A DNA stretch of 64,000 nucleotides from Chitinophaga agrisoli (GTDB lineage: Bacteria > Bacteroidota > Bacteroidia > Chitinophagales > Chitinophagaceae), in NCBI RefSeq assembly GCF_008386695.1, contig NZ_VUOC01000004.1, positions 3,014,576 through 3,078,575 on the forward strand, given 5' to 3'. The position numbers were made by a program, and so were the translations under genes. Below the pieces are notes generated by a model, which was not told where the DNA came from, did not search any database, and saw nothing but the letters and a program-made list of their open reading frames with translations. Shown one piece after another: positions 34,344-41,696 of this stretch (its first letter is position 1; each line of letters begins with the position of its first letter).

Positions 34344-36089
34344 TTATTTTTGTGCTTTTTTACCGTTCTGAGCAGCTTTGGTGGCTGCTTTACTGGAGTT
34401 TGACAGGTTTTCTTTGATCTGTTTGGCAGCTTCACTGGTAGGATCCAGGGCCAGCAGTTTACCCATGTATTTATCCAGGTTGGTCTTGTCTTCCTTGTTG
34501 TAATAATACACCATTACATAGGTGTAGGCTTTAATAAGGCCTACTTTATTCTTTTCCGCGTCGCTCTCTGCCATGGAAATGTACTTTTCATAATAAGGCA
34601 GCGCGGCGCCTGTTTTAGCCTGGGCATCCTTTACGGCGTTCACGGAGCCCCGCCAGTAGTAACCGGTGGTGATATCTGGGAACTTCTCCGCCAGCAGGCC
34701 AAAGGCGCTATCTGCCTTGTTAAGCATAATGCTATCCGGCGGCGTAGTGCTACCGGCCGCGCGGAAGTAGTTCTGACCTACATTGTAGTAATCCACTGCG
34801 TTTGCTGAATCCTTGAGCTGTGTTTTCAAGGTAATTATGCGTTTATACCAGTCAGCGGCTTTATCAAAAGCTTCTGCATTGATGTAGGCCTTGGCCACAT
34901 CTTCGTAACGGGCCACATCTTTGGTGGTATCCGCTTCCGCATATTTCTCCAGGTAACCCAGGGACTGCTGGTTAAGGGCAACCTGCTGGGTGGAATCCGG
35001 CGCCTTTAAGCGGCTATAGATGGCGCTCAGCAGCTTGTAGTCATTTATTTCCAGGGCGCTGTCCCCTACTGTTTTCACATACTCGTCCATGGATGTTTTT
35101 GCATTCATGGAGTCGCCTTTCTGCAGGTAGGCATCCGCCATCAGGCGGGTGAACTTGCCTTTATAGGCCGGAGTAGCCTGGGGCAGCACGCTTTTAGCTT
35201 TGTTGATGGCGGCATCATAATCCTTTTTGTAGAAAGAAATGGCAGCCAGGTTGTATTCGTTCTCCAGCTTACCGGCGCCAGCGCCTACTACATCAATATA
35301 CTTCTGGAGGTATTTGGCGGCATTTTCCAGTGAAAGCTGGGCTTTGGTAGGCGTAATATAGAACTGGTACAGCTCGTAGTACGCGGGGCCATAGTTAGGG
35401 TCCATGGTGGTGGCCTTTGTCCAGTCGTTCACCGCTTCCTGGAGGAGTTTGGCGTTATAGTTCACCAATCCCTCTTTGGTAACGGCTTCTGCCCGGTTGG
35501 GCTCCAGTTCCAGGGCCTTATCATAGGTGGTGAGGGCTTTACCGCCGTTCTCCCCGCCTACTAAACGGTACGCGTCGCCCAGCTCAATGTAGTCCGCCGC
35601 GGTGGCCGTATACTGGTCTTTCTTTTTACGGCCTTCATTGTTCAATAATTTTTCCATTACGCTAATTGCATAACCACGGTCGCCGCCTTTGATCTCCTGG
35701 GCATCTGCGATAGCGCGCGCCACATCTCCATTACGGCCTTCTGTGGCCGTATTGGCGGCTTCAAATTTCTGTTTGGCCGCAGCAGCATTTCCGTTCAACA
35801 GATCTATGCGGCCCATACCCACTTGTAGTAAGGGAGAATTGGGCACGGCCTGCAGTCCTTTCTGAAAGGCCGCTGCAGCGCCATCCTTGTTTTCCAGTCC
35901 CAGTTCCGCCATGCCCAGGTAATAATAGGCCCTGTCGTCCGGTTTGGAGGCTGTGATCTTAGTGAATGTTTGTTTGGCAGATTCGTATTTGTCGTAGTAC
36001 AAATCCTTTATTCCATCCTCTACGGATTGGGCCATTATGCTATTAGCTGTGCACAGCAGTAATGCTGCAATGATAATTTTCTGTCTCAT
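34344..36089 (-). CDS. Exported tetratricopeptide-repeat protein, copy 1
   Basis: A 581-residue periplasmic or surface-associated protein. Signal peptide 1-21 (ALLLCTANSIMAQ) and then TPR-like helical repeats across the length (patterns such as AYYYLGMAELGLENKDGAAA and YIELGDAYRLVGGENGGKAL), with a Lys/Ala-rich tail. It is a clear paralogue of the next gene upstream: the first ~240 residues are largely identical. The start is the ATG of MRQKIIIAALLL, which gives the signal peptide. TPR proteins mediate protein contacts; the partner is unknown. It comes last in a same-strand series with the paralogue, a PstS-like lipoprotein and a small membrane protein. Confidence 0.88.
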   Translation of the reverse strand: MRQKIIIAALLLCTANSIMAQSVEDGIKDLYYDKYESAKQTFTKITASKPDDRAYYYLGMAELGLENKDGAAAAFQKGLQAVPNSPLLQVGMGRIDLLNGNAAAAKQKFEAANTATEGRNGDVARAIADAQEIKGGDRGYAISVMEKLLNNEGRKKKDQYTATAADYIELGDAYRLVGGENGGKALTTYDKALELEPNRAEAVTKEGLVNYNAKLLQEAVNDWTKATTMDPNYGPAYYELYQFYITPTKAQLSLENAAKYLQKYIDVVGAGAGKLENEYNLAAISFYKKDYDAAINKAKSVLPQATPAYKGKFTRLMADAYLQKGDSMNAKTSMDEYVKTVGDSALEINDYKLLSAIYSRLKAPDSTQQVALNQQSLGYLEKYAEADTTKDVARYEDVAKAYINAEAFDKAADWYKRIITLKTQLKDSANAVDYYNVGQNYFRAAGSTTPPDSIMLNKADSAFGLLAEKFPDITTGYYWRGSVNAVKDAQAKTGAALPYYEKYISMAESDAEKNKVGLIKAYTYVMVYYYNKEDKTNLDKYMGKLLALDPTSEAAKQIKENLSNSSKAATKAAQNGKKAQK

Positions 36090-36184
36090 GCTGTTCTGAT
36101 TTTTGAGTATAACCAGTTTGTCCCTTTCTTTACACTTACTGTAATATAACAAAAATCGGGCTGAACCTGCACTATTAAAACGTT

Positions 36185-36217
36185 AAAAAGGGGTGCGCTT
36201 ATGGCGCACCCCTTTTT
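36185..36217 (-). terminator. Terminator between the two TPR genes
   Basis: AAAAAGGGGTGCGC pairs with GCGCACCCCTTTTT around a 5-nt loop; T-rich on the minus strand. It implies that the two paralogues can be transcribed separately. Confidence 0.88.
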
Positions 36218-36226
36218 AGTGGTAAT

Positions 36227-36250
36227 TTATTAGCTAACAGCTAGTTATTA
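36227..36250. repeat. TTAGCTAACAGCTAG spacer words
   Basis: TTATTAGCTAACAGCTAGTTATTA, partly palindromic, runs up to the stop codon of the second TPR gene. Same word family as at 34283-34309. Confidence 0.5.
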
Positions 36251-37975
36251 TTTCTTATTACCGCCATTGGAAGCGGGTTTTGCGCCTGCTTTGGCAGGTT
36301 TAGCGGTGCTGGCAATGTTCTCCTGGATCTGCTTGGCGGCAGGATCGTTAGGGTTTAATGCCAACACTTTGTCCATCCAGGTCTTCAGGTTGTCCTTATC
36401 TTCCTTATTATAATAATAGATCATCATATATTGATAAGGGTACATTAACTGATTTCCTTTCATTTTGGATTCGCCGCCTACTTCGAAGAATTTCTGGAAG
36501 TACGGTACTGCGCTGCCTTCTTTTGCTTCCTTGTCGTTCAGCATATTGGCGCGGCCTCTCCAATACAGGCCCAGGGCTTCCTGGGTAGGATATTTGGCTA
36601 CGAAAGTGCCGAAGGTAGAATCTGCTGCGGTAGGATTATTAGCGTAGATCTCCATGGTGCCTTTCCAGAAGTAATCCTGGATCTTGCCGGTGTTCACATC
36701 ATCGGGGAAATCTGTGGTGAGCTTGCCATACCATTCAGCAGAACGGGCATAATCACGCAGGCTTTTGAATTTCTCTGCTACTTCGCGGTAGTGGTCTACA
36801 TCCTTGGTGGTATCCAGGTTAGCGTATCTTTCCAGGTACAGGGAAGCCAGGGAGTCAGTGATGGCAGCCTGTGTGCTATCTGTGATCTTAACGCGGCCAT
36901 AGATCTCGCTGAGCAGTTTGTAATCGAGGGCTTCCAGCTTGCTGTCGCCAACGCCTTTCACATACTCATCCATAGTGGATTTAGCGGTCATAGAGTCGCC
37001 TTTCTGCAGGTAAGCATCCGCCATTAAGCGGGTGAATTTGCCTTTATCAGCAGCAGCTACCTGGGGCAGTACGGTCTTGGCTTTATTGATAGCTGCATCG
37101 TAATCTTTCTTATAGAAAGAGATAGCAGCCAGGTAGTATTCGTTCTTCAGCTTATCAGCAGGATCAGCTACTTCCATGTATTTCTGCAGGTAGATAGCAG
37201 CGTTATCCCAGGAGAGCTGTTGTTTTTTAGGCGTGATATAGAACTCGAACAGTTCGAAGAAAGCGGGACCGTATTTAGGGTCCATGTTGCCGGCTTTGGT
37301 CCAGTCGTTCACGGCTTCCTGCAGCAGTTTGGCGTTATAGTTCACCAGACCTTGTTTGTATACTGCTTCTGCATTGTTAGGGTCCAGTTCCAGCGCTTTT
37401 TCGTAAGTGGTGATGGCTTTACCGCCGTTTTCGCCACCCAGTACACGGTAAGCATCGCCCAGCTCAATATAATCTGCGGGAATAGCGGTGTACTGTTCTT
37501 TCTTTTTACGGCCTTCGTTATTGAGGAGTTTCTCCATAACGCTCAGCGCATATCCGCGGTCTCCGCCTTTAATGGAGGAGTTAGCGTCAGCAATTGCACG
37601 TGCTACATCGCCATTGCGGCCTTCTGTAGCGGTGCTGGCTGCATCAAATTTCTGTTTTGCAGCAGGGGCGTTACCGTTGATCAGATCAAGACGGCCCATA
37701 CCTACCTGTAACAAAGGAGAGTTAGGCACAGCGGTCAATCCTTTCTGGAAAGCAGCGGCAGCGCCGTCTTTGTTTTCCAGTCCCAGTTCAGCGATACCAA
37801 GGTAATAATAAGCCCTGTCGTCCGGTTTGGCGGCAGCAGCTTTTTCCAATGTTTCTTTGGCAGATTTGTATTTGCCGTAGTAAATGTCTTTTAATCCATC
37901 TTCAACAGATTGGGCCATTACCCCATTTGCCGCGACGCACAGCAATGCTACAATTAAGCTTTTCCGTCTGTTCAT
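36248..37975 (-). CDS. Exported tetratricopeptide-repeat protein, copy 2
   Basis: A 575-residue paralogue of the protein encoded immediately downstream (34344-36089), with the same signal peptide style (LLCVAANGVMAQ), the same SVEDGLKDIYYGKYKSAKE opening and TPR-like repeats. The two diverge mainly after residue ~370, so the shared N-terminal half probably performs the common task and the C-terminal halves differ in partner. Ends in an Ala/Pro/Lys/Asn-rich tail. Start is the ATG of MNRRKSLIVALL; a TTG two codons upstream is not favoured. It lies 44 bases downstream of the PstS-like lipoprotein gene, probably in the same transcript. Confidence 0.88.
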   Translation of the reverse strand: MNRRKSLIVALLCVAANGVMAQSVEDGLKDIYYGKYKSAKETLEKAAAAKPDDRAYYYLGIAELGLENKDGAAAAFQKGLTAVPNSPLLQVGMGRLDLINGNAPAAKQKFDAASTATEGRNGDVARAIADANSSIKGGDRGYALSVMEKLLNNEGRKKKEQYTAIPADYIELGDAYRVLGGENGGKAITTYEKALELDPNNAEAVYKQGLVNYNAKLLQEAVNDWTKAGNMDPKYGPAFFELFEFYITPKKQQLSWDNAAIYLQKYMEVADPADKLKNEYYLAAISFYKKDYDAAINKAKTVLPQVAAADKGKFTRLMADAYLQKGDSMTAKSTMDEYVKGVGDSKLEALDYKLLSEIYGRVKITDSTQAAITDSLASLYLERYANLDTTKDVDHYREVAEKFKSLRDYARSAEWYGKLTTDFPDDVNTGKIQDYFWKGTMEIYANNPTAADSTFGTFVAKYPTQEALGLYWRGRANMLNDKEAKEGSAVPYFQKFFEVGGESKMKGNQLMYPYQYMMIYYYNKEDKDNLKTWMDKVLALNPNDPAAKQIQENIASTAKPAKAGAKPASNGGNKK

Positions 37976-38019
37976 GAGCAATCTGGTTTTAGTTGTGTTG
38001 TTGTGTGTTGTTTAAAACT

Positions 38020-38934
38020 TTATTGAATGCTGGCTTCCCTGAACACGGCGTTGATCCTTGCAGGGAATAACCGAAATTTTTTGATAATTAACTGGCCTTC
38101 ATAGCTGCCCAGGAAGGTGGCAAATCCCGTGCCCAGCCCCCGGTATGGTTCCCGCAGCACGAAGAAGCAACCGCGCTTCATCTGGTAAGATCCGGTAGCA
38201 ATATATGCCTGGTAGGGCATTACAAATTCCGAACCATAATCGGCACGTACTTTTACCACGCTCACTTTATTGGTGAAATCAATAGTCGTGGAATCATTAG
38301 GATCAGAGATCCAGTTTACGCCGATCACGCCAATAGCTTCTTTATTCTTTGTTACGTAATCTACCACTTCCGGGTTGGTCTTGGCCGCCATGGTGTTAGT
38401 TGGTAAAGGCTTGCCTTTGTTGATAGAATCACGTATGAACCTTACGGTGCTGGAATTCTCGTTATCAAACACCAGCTGCCATTTACGTTCAGTATCTGAA
38501 CCGTCCATGATCTTGCGTACCTGCTCCATAGTAAGGATAGAGTCCGGGTTCTCATGGTTGACAACAAGGGCCAGTGCGTCCCAGGCGAGCAGCATACTTT
38601 GCGGAGATATTTTCAACTCTTTGAAATATGCTTTTTCCTTATCGTTCAATTCGCGCGTTACGATGACGAGGCGCGCGCTATCATTTAAAAGATCTTTTAT
38701 GCATTCCGCTTCCGGTTTGTATTCCGCGATAACATTTGTTTTCGGATACAGTGAATGGAATACTTTCAGTTCAGCTTCTATCAGCGGTTCGTATGTTTCA
38801 TCCACACTGATATGTACAGTGCCGGATGTAGGCGTATCCATAGGCTGTTTACCGGCGCCGGTATCACAGGCTGTCATCAGGGAGGCCGCCGCCACTGCCA
38901 GCAAAGCCTTATGCTTTATTGTTTGCAAAAACAT
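38020..38934 (-). CDS. PstS-like substrate-binding lipoprotein
   Basis: A 304-residue lipoprotein (lipobox SLMTAC, Cys23) of the periplasmic phosphate-binding-protein-like superfamily. After the anchor comes the beginning of the fold, TVHISVDETYEPLIEAEL, then LVIVTRELNDKEK, LALVVNHENPDSILTMEQVR (the usual PstS hinge region) and a C-terminal domain with MKRGCFFVLREPYRGLGTGF. No permease or ATPase genes are adjacent, so it is not part of an ordinary ABC importer here. In other Bacteroidota, as I recall, such proteins and TPR proteins accompany ExbB/ExbD/TonB genes; none are in this window. Ligand unknown. Confidence 0.85.
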   Translation of the reverse strand: MFLQTIKHKALLAVAAASLMTACDTGAGKQPMDTPTSGTVHISVDETYEPLIEAELKVFHSLYPKTNVIAEYKPEAECIKDLLNDSARLVIVTRELNDKEKAYFKELKISPQSMLLAWDALALVVNHENPDSILTMEQVRKIMDGSDTERKWQLVFDNENSSTVRFIRDSINKGKPLPTNTMAAKTNPEVVDYVTKNKEAIGVIGVNWISDPNDSTTIDFTNKVSVVKVRADYGSEFVMPYQAYIATGSYQMKRGCFFVLREPYRGLGTGFATFLGSYEGQLIIKKFRLFPARINAVFREASIQ

Positions 38935-38950
38935 AGTCTAGCTTTTCTGG

Positions 38951-39208
38951 TTAGTTCTCTTCTGTTCCTTTGTCAAAAAATAGATACTTAACGCCCCTGT
39001 ATACACGAAATAATCCGTACGCTACCAGTATAGTGCCAAAGATATTCATTACTAAAGGGTCCATGCGGAAGTTGCCTAAACCCAGTTTTTCAGCAAAGAA
39101 TATAAATAGTCCAAAGAGCAGAAAAAATATTCCCCTGATCAATTCCCCCAATGGGCGGTAGGATGCCTGAATCCGCCTTTTACTAGATCTTTCCTGTTGC
39201 ATTAGCAT
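38951..39208 (-). CDS. Small membrane protein, two helices
   Basis: An 85-residue protein with a basic start (MLMQQERSSKRRIQ), two hydrophobic helices (about 24-41, IRGIFFLLFGLFIFFAE, and 52-68, NIFGTILVAYGLFRVY) and a short charged tail (DKGTEEN). I do not recognise a named family. The start may be this ATG or the one two codons further in (39202). It lies 16 bases upstream of the PstS-like lipoprotein gene on the same strand, so it probably heads that transcript; two TPR genes follow. Confidence 0.72.
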   Translation of the reverse strand: MLMQQERSSKRRIQASYRPLGELIRGIFFLLFGLFIFFAEKLGLGNFRMDPLVMNIFGTILVAYGLFRVYRGVKYLFFDKGTEEN

Positions 39209-39468
39209 GTTAGTAAAGTTACAAGTATACAAAAAATATTTTTTTAATCTCGCATACCCTTCCTAAGAAGATTGTTAAAAACTTTAACAGATACGCGCTC
39301 AAACGGCGTGTGCTACCGGCTCCGCGCAAACACGGTGTTGTTTGACACTTACCGGCCGCCTCTTGCAACCTTTACTGGCATTGTAAATACCAGGATTGCA
39401 ATAATAGTATAATTAAAATCAATAATGTCAATTATCTGGCCATATGCCTGTATGATGGCTTAGAAAAA

Positions 39469-39544
39469 CGTGTGCCATACCGTAGCCGTATGACACACGC
39501 TGCGTATATGTTAAACCCTTGTTAAGGCTTTTCCGTAGCAAGGG
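39469..39544 (-). ncRNA. Candidate small RNA or orphan terminator
   Basis: On the minus strand a hairpin (CCCTTG ... CAAGGG) is followed by a stronger one, CGTGTG-a-CATAC pairing with GTATG-c-CACACG, and then GTTTTTCTAAG. That is an intrinsic terminator on a strand with no gene upstream of it, since the flanking phosphatase gene is on the plus strand. A short transcript starting around 39550-39600 would explain it. No promoter was identified, so this is tentative. Confidence 0.25.
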
Positions 39545-39609
39545 CGCTCGTATAAATAGATGCAGCGCATGGCTATTTTCCATATTATGTACTTTCCCTT
39601 AAAAGATTG

Positions 39610-39617
39610 TAGGTTTG
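39610..39617 (+). promoter_or_regulatory. -7 element for the phosphatase gene
   Basis: TAGGTTTG, an exact TAnnTTTG match 32 bases before the phosphatase ATG. A -33 TTTG at ideal spacing is lacking. Its presence inside the longer possible reading frame supports the shorter gene start. Confidence 0.5.
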
Positions 39618-39649
39618 CGTTCCCGGCCAAACCGGGATCAATTTATCGT

Positions 39650-40093
39650 ATGAAGGTTTTAATGGTATGCCTGGGTAATATATGCCGCTCCCCTCTTGCT
39701 GAGGGCGTGCTGCGGCACCTGGCGCAGGAAAAGGGATTAAACTGGACAATAGATTCTGCCGGCACTGGCAACTGGCATGTAGGCGACCCGCCGGACCATC
39801 GTTCCATAAAAGTGGCAAAGCGCCATGGGATCGATATTTCCGGGCTAAGAGGCCGGCAATTCGGCACAGCTGATTTTGACAATTTTGACAGGATCTTTGT
39901 GATGGACCTGGACAATTACCGCAATGTGCTGCGTAAAGCGCGTACAGACGCAGATCAGCAAAAGGTGCAGCTGCTGCTGGACGGACAGCGGGAAGTACCG
40001 GATCCGTGGTATGATGATGCGCTGTTTGAACCGGTATATAATATGATCCATGAAGCGTGTGAAAGAGTGATCCGCAAAGAGCTGGCGCATTGA
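39650..40093 (+). CDS. Low-molecular-weight protein-tyrosine-phosphatase
   Basis: A 147-residue cytosolic phosphatase of the LMW-PTP family, which removes phosphate from tyrosine residues (arginine-specific members also exist). The P-loop CLGNICRSP (Cys7, Arg13) and the general acid in VPDPWYDD (Asp118) are intact. The start is the ATG at 39650, which gives the normal family N-terminus MKVLMVCLGN; a longer in-frame opening from 39560 crosses the promoter and is rejected. hisS follows 74 bases downstream in the same direction. No tyrosine kinase (BY-kinase) or capsule gene is nearby to name its target. Confidence 0.93.
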   Translation: MKVLMVCLGNICRSPLAEGVLRHLAQEKGLNWTIDSAGTGNWHVGDPPDHRSIKVAKRHGIDISGLRGRQFGTADFDNFDRIFVMDLDNYRNVLRKARTDADQQKVQLLLDGQREVPDPWYDDALFEPVYNMIHEACERVIRKELAH

Positions 40094-40167
40094 TCCCAGC
40101 TAAAGCGCACAACGTTTATATTTTAATAAGAAGCTACTAATTACTAACTATTAACTATCAATAACTG

Positions 40168-41529
40168 ATGATCAAACCCAGCATCCCCAAGGGTACGCGT
40201 GATTTTGGACCGGCAGTGGTAAAGAAACGGCAGTATATTTTCCAGACCATCCGCGAAACATTTGAGCTGTTTGGCTTTCAGCCGCTGGAAACGCCATCTA
40301 TGGAGAATCTGAGCACGCTTACCGGTAAGTACGGAGAGGAAGGCGATAAACTCATCTTTAAAATACTGGACAACGGCGATATACTAGGCCGTGCGCAACA
40401 GGCCAAAGACAGCCGGGAACTGGCTACCCTGCTGTGCGAGAAAGCCCTGCGCTATGATCTTACCATACCTTTTGCCCGTTATGTGGTGATGAACCAGCAT
40501 GAGCTGGCGCTGCCCTTTAAACGTTACCAGATGCAGCCGGTGTGGCGGGCAGATAAGCCGCAAAAAGGCCGCTACCGTGAGTTTTACCAGTGTGATGCAG
40601 ATGTGGTTGGCAGCAACTCATTGCTGAATGAAGTGGAGCTGCTGCTGATCTACGACCGCGTGTTCAGTAAGCTGGGTATGCAAGGCTATGAAGTACGGGT
40701 GAACAATCGCAAAATACTGAGCGGTCTGGCGGAATTAATTGGTAAACCAGAACTACTGACAGACATCACCATTTCTATCGATAAATTAGATAAAATTGGT
40801 TTGCAGGGCGTGCAGCAGGAACTGCTGGATCGCGGACTCAGCCAACAAGATGTGGACATAGTCAACAGCTTTTTACAGATACAAGGCAACAACCAGGAGA
40901 AATTACAGCAGTTGCAGGTGTTATTGCAAAGCTCTCCGGTTGCCCAAAAGGGTATCGAAGAACTTTCTTATGTACTGAACAGCGGGCTGGCTAATTTCAA
41001 CTCCCCTCCTATCGTAGATGTGACCCTGGCCCGTGGCCTTAATTACTATACCGGGATGATCGTGGAAGCCAAGGGCCCTGCCTCCGTAAAGATGGGCAGT
41101 ATTGGCGGCGGCGGCCGTTATGATGACCTGACCGGCCTGTTTGGCCTGCCGGGCCTGTCTGGCGTAGGCATCTCCTTTGGGGTAGACCGGATCTACGATG
41201 TGCTGGAAGAACTGCAGCTGTTCCCTGCCACGGCGCAACAATCCACCAAAATACTGTTCCTGAACATGGGCGAAGCATCTATGCCAGTGGCGTTTAAACA
41301 TGTGATGCAGCTACGGGAGCAGGGTATTAGCGCGGAACTGTACCATGAGCCGGCCAAGATGGACAAACAGATGAAGTACGCCGATAAACGCGGTATTCCC
41401 TATGTAGTGATCATTGGCGAAAGCGAGCTGCAGGAAAATAATGTGAGTGCTAAAAACCTGCAAACGGGACAGCAGGACAAAGTAGCCATGGATGATCTGT
41501 TAGGCTATTTCTACTGCCTGGTGTCATAA
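40168..41529 (+). CDS. hisS: Histidyl-tRNA synthetase
   Basis: A 453-residue class II aminoacyl-tRNA synthetase charging tRNA-His. Class II motif 2 appears in QPVWRADKPQKGRYREFYQ, the histidine-binding HisA motif in GLNYYTGMIVEA, and motif 3 in GVGISFGVDRIYDVLEE. The C-terminal anticodon-binding domain (about 360-453, TKILFLNMGEASMPVAF onward) is complete. The gap upstream holds ATTACTAACTATTAAC-type words. It converges on dsbD with a terminator between. Confidence 0.97.
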   Translation: MIKPSIPKGTRDFGPAVVKKRQYIFQTIRETFELFGFQPLETPSMENLSTLTGKYGEEGDKLIFKILDNGDILGRAQQAKDSRELATLLCEKALRYDLTIPFARYVVMNQHELALPFKRYQMQPVWRADKPQKGRYREFYQCDADVVGSNSLLNEVELLLIYDRVFSKLGMQGYEVRVNNRKILSGLAELIGKPELLTDITISIDKLDKIGLQGVQQELLDRGLSQQDVDIVNSFLQIQGNNQEKLQQLQVLLQSSPVAQKGIEELSYVLNSGLANFNSPPIVDVTLARGLNYYTGMIVEAKGPASVKMGSIGGGGRYDDLTGLFGLPGLSGVGISFGVDRIYDVLEELQLFPATAQQSTKILFLNMGEASMPVAFKHVMQLREQGISAELYHEPAKMDKQMKYADKRGIPYVVIIGESELQENNVSAKNLQTGQQDKVAMDDLLGYFYCLVS

Positions 41530-41632
41530 GTAATGGTATTTTAACGATAATGCCCGGAGCAACGATAAAGCTAGCTATGACCTAAGAGAAAGCAAGGTAA
41601 ACGTTTAGCAAACAGGGTTAATATAATGTCAG

Positions 41633-41676
41633 AAAGGGGCGACCTTAAAGTATAATAACTTTCAGGTCGCCCCTTT
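41633..41676. terminator. Bidirectional terminator, hisS / dsbD
   Basis: AAAGGGGCGACCT pairs with AGGTCGCCCCTTT, with additional AGT/ACT pairing inside. It is flanked by A and T runs on both sides and lies between two convergent stop codons. Confidence 0.8.
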
Positions 41677-41696
41677 ATTTATTTAAAGATACCGAT

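Larger units (their letters stand above)
39209..39649. other. Intergenic region between divergent transcripts
   Basis: A 441-bp gap with no convincing gene. It contains a small dyad TGTTAAA-AAC-TTTAACA (39273-39289) upstream of the small membrane protein, an AT-rich stretch around 39400-39430, two hairpins at 39469-39499 and 39516-39544 (listed as a candidate RNA), and the phosphatase promoter element at 39610. Confidence 0.5.

Noticed and set aside
39560-39649. A 30-residue N-terminal extension of the tyrosine phosphatase
   Set aside because: The extension contains the TAGGTTTG promoter element, and the family normally starts at MKVLMVCLGN.
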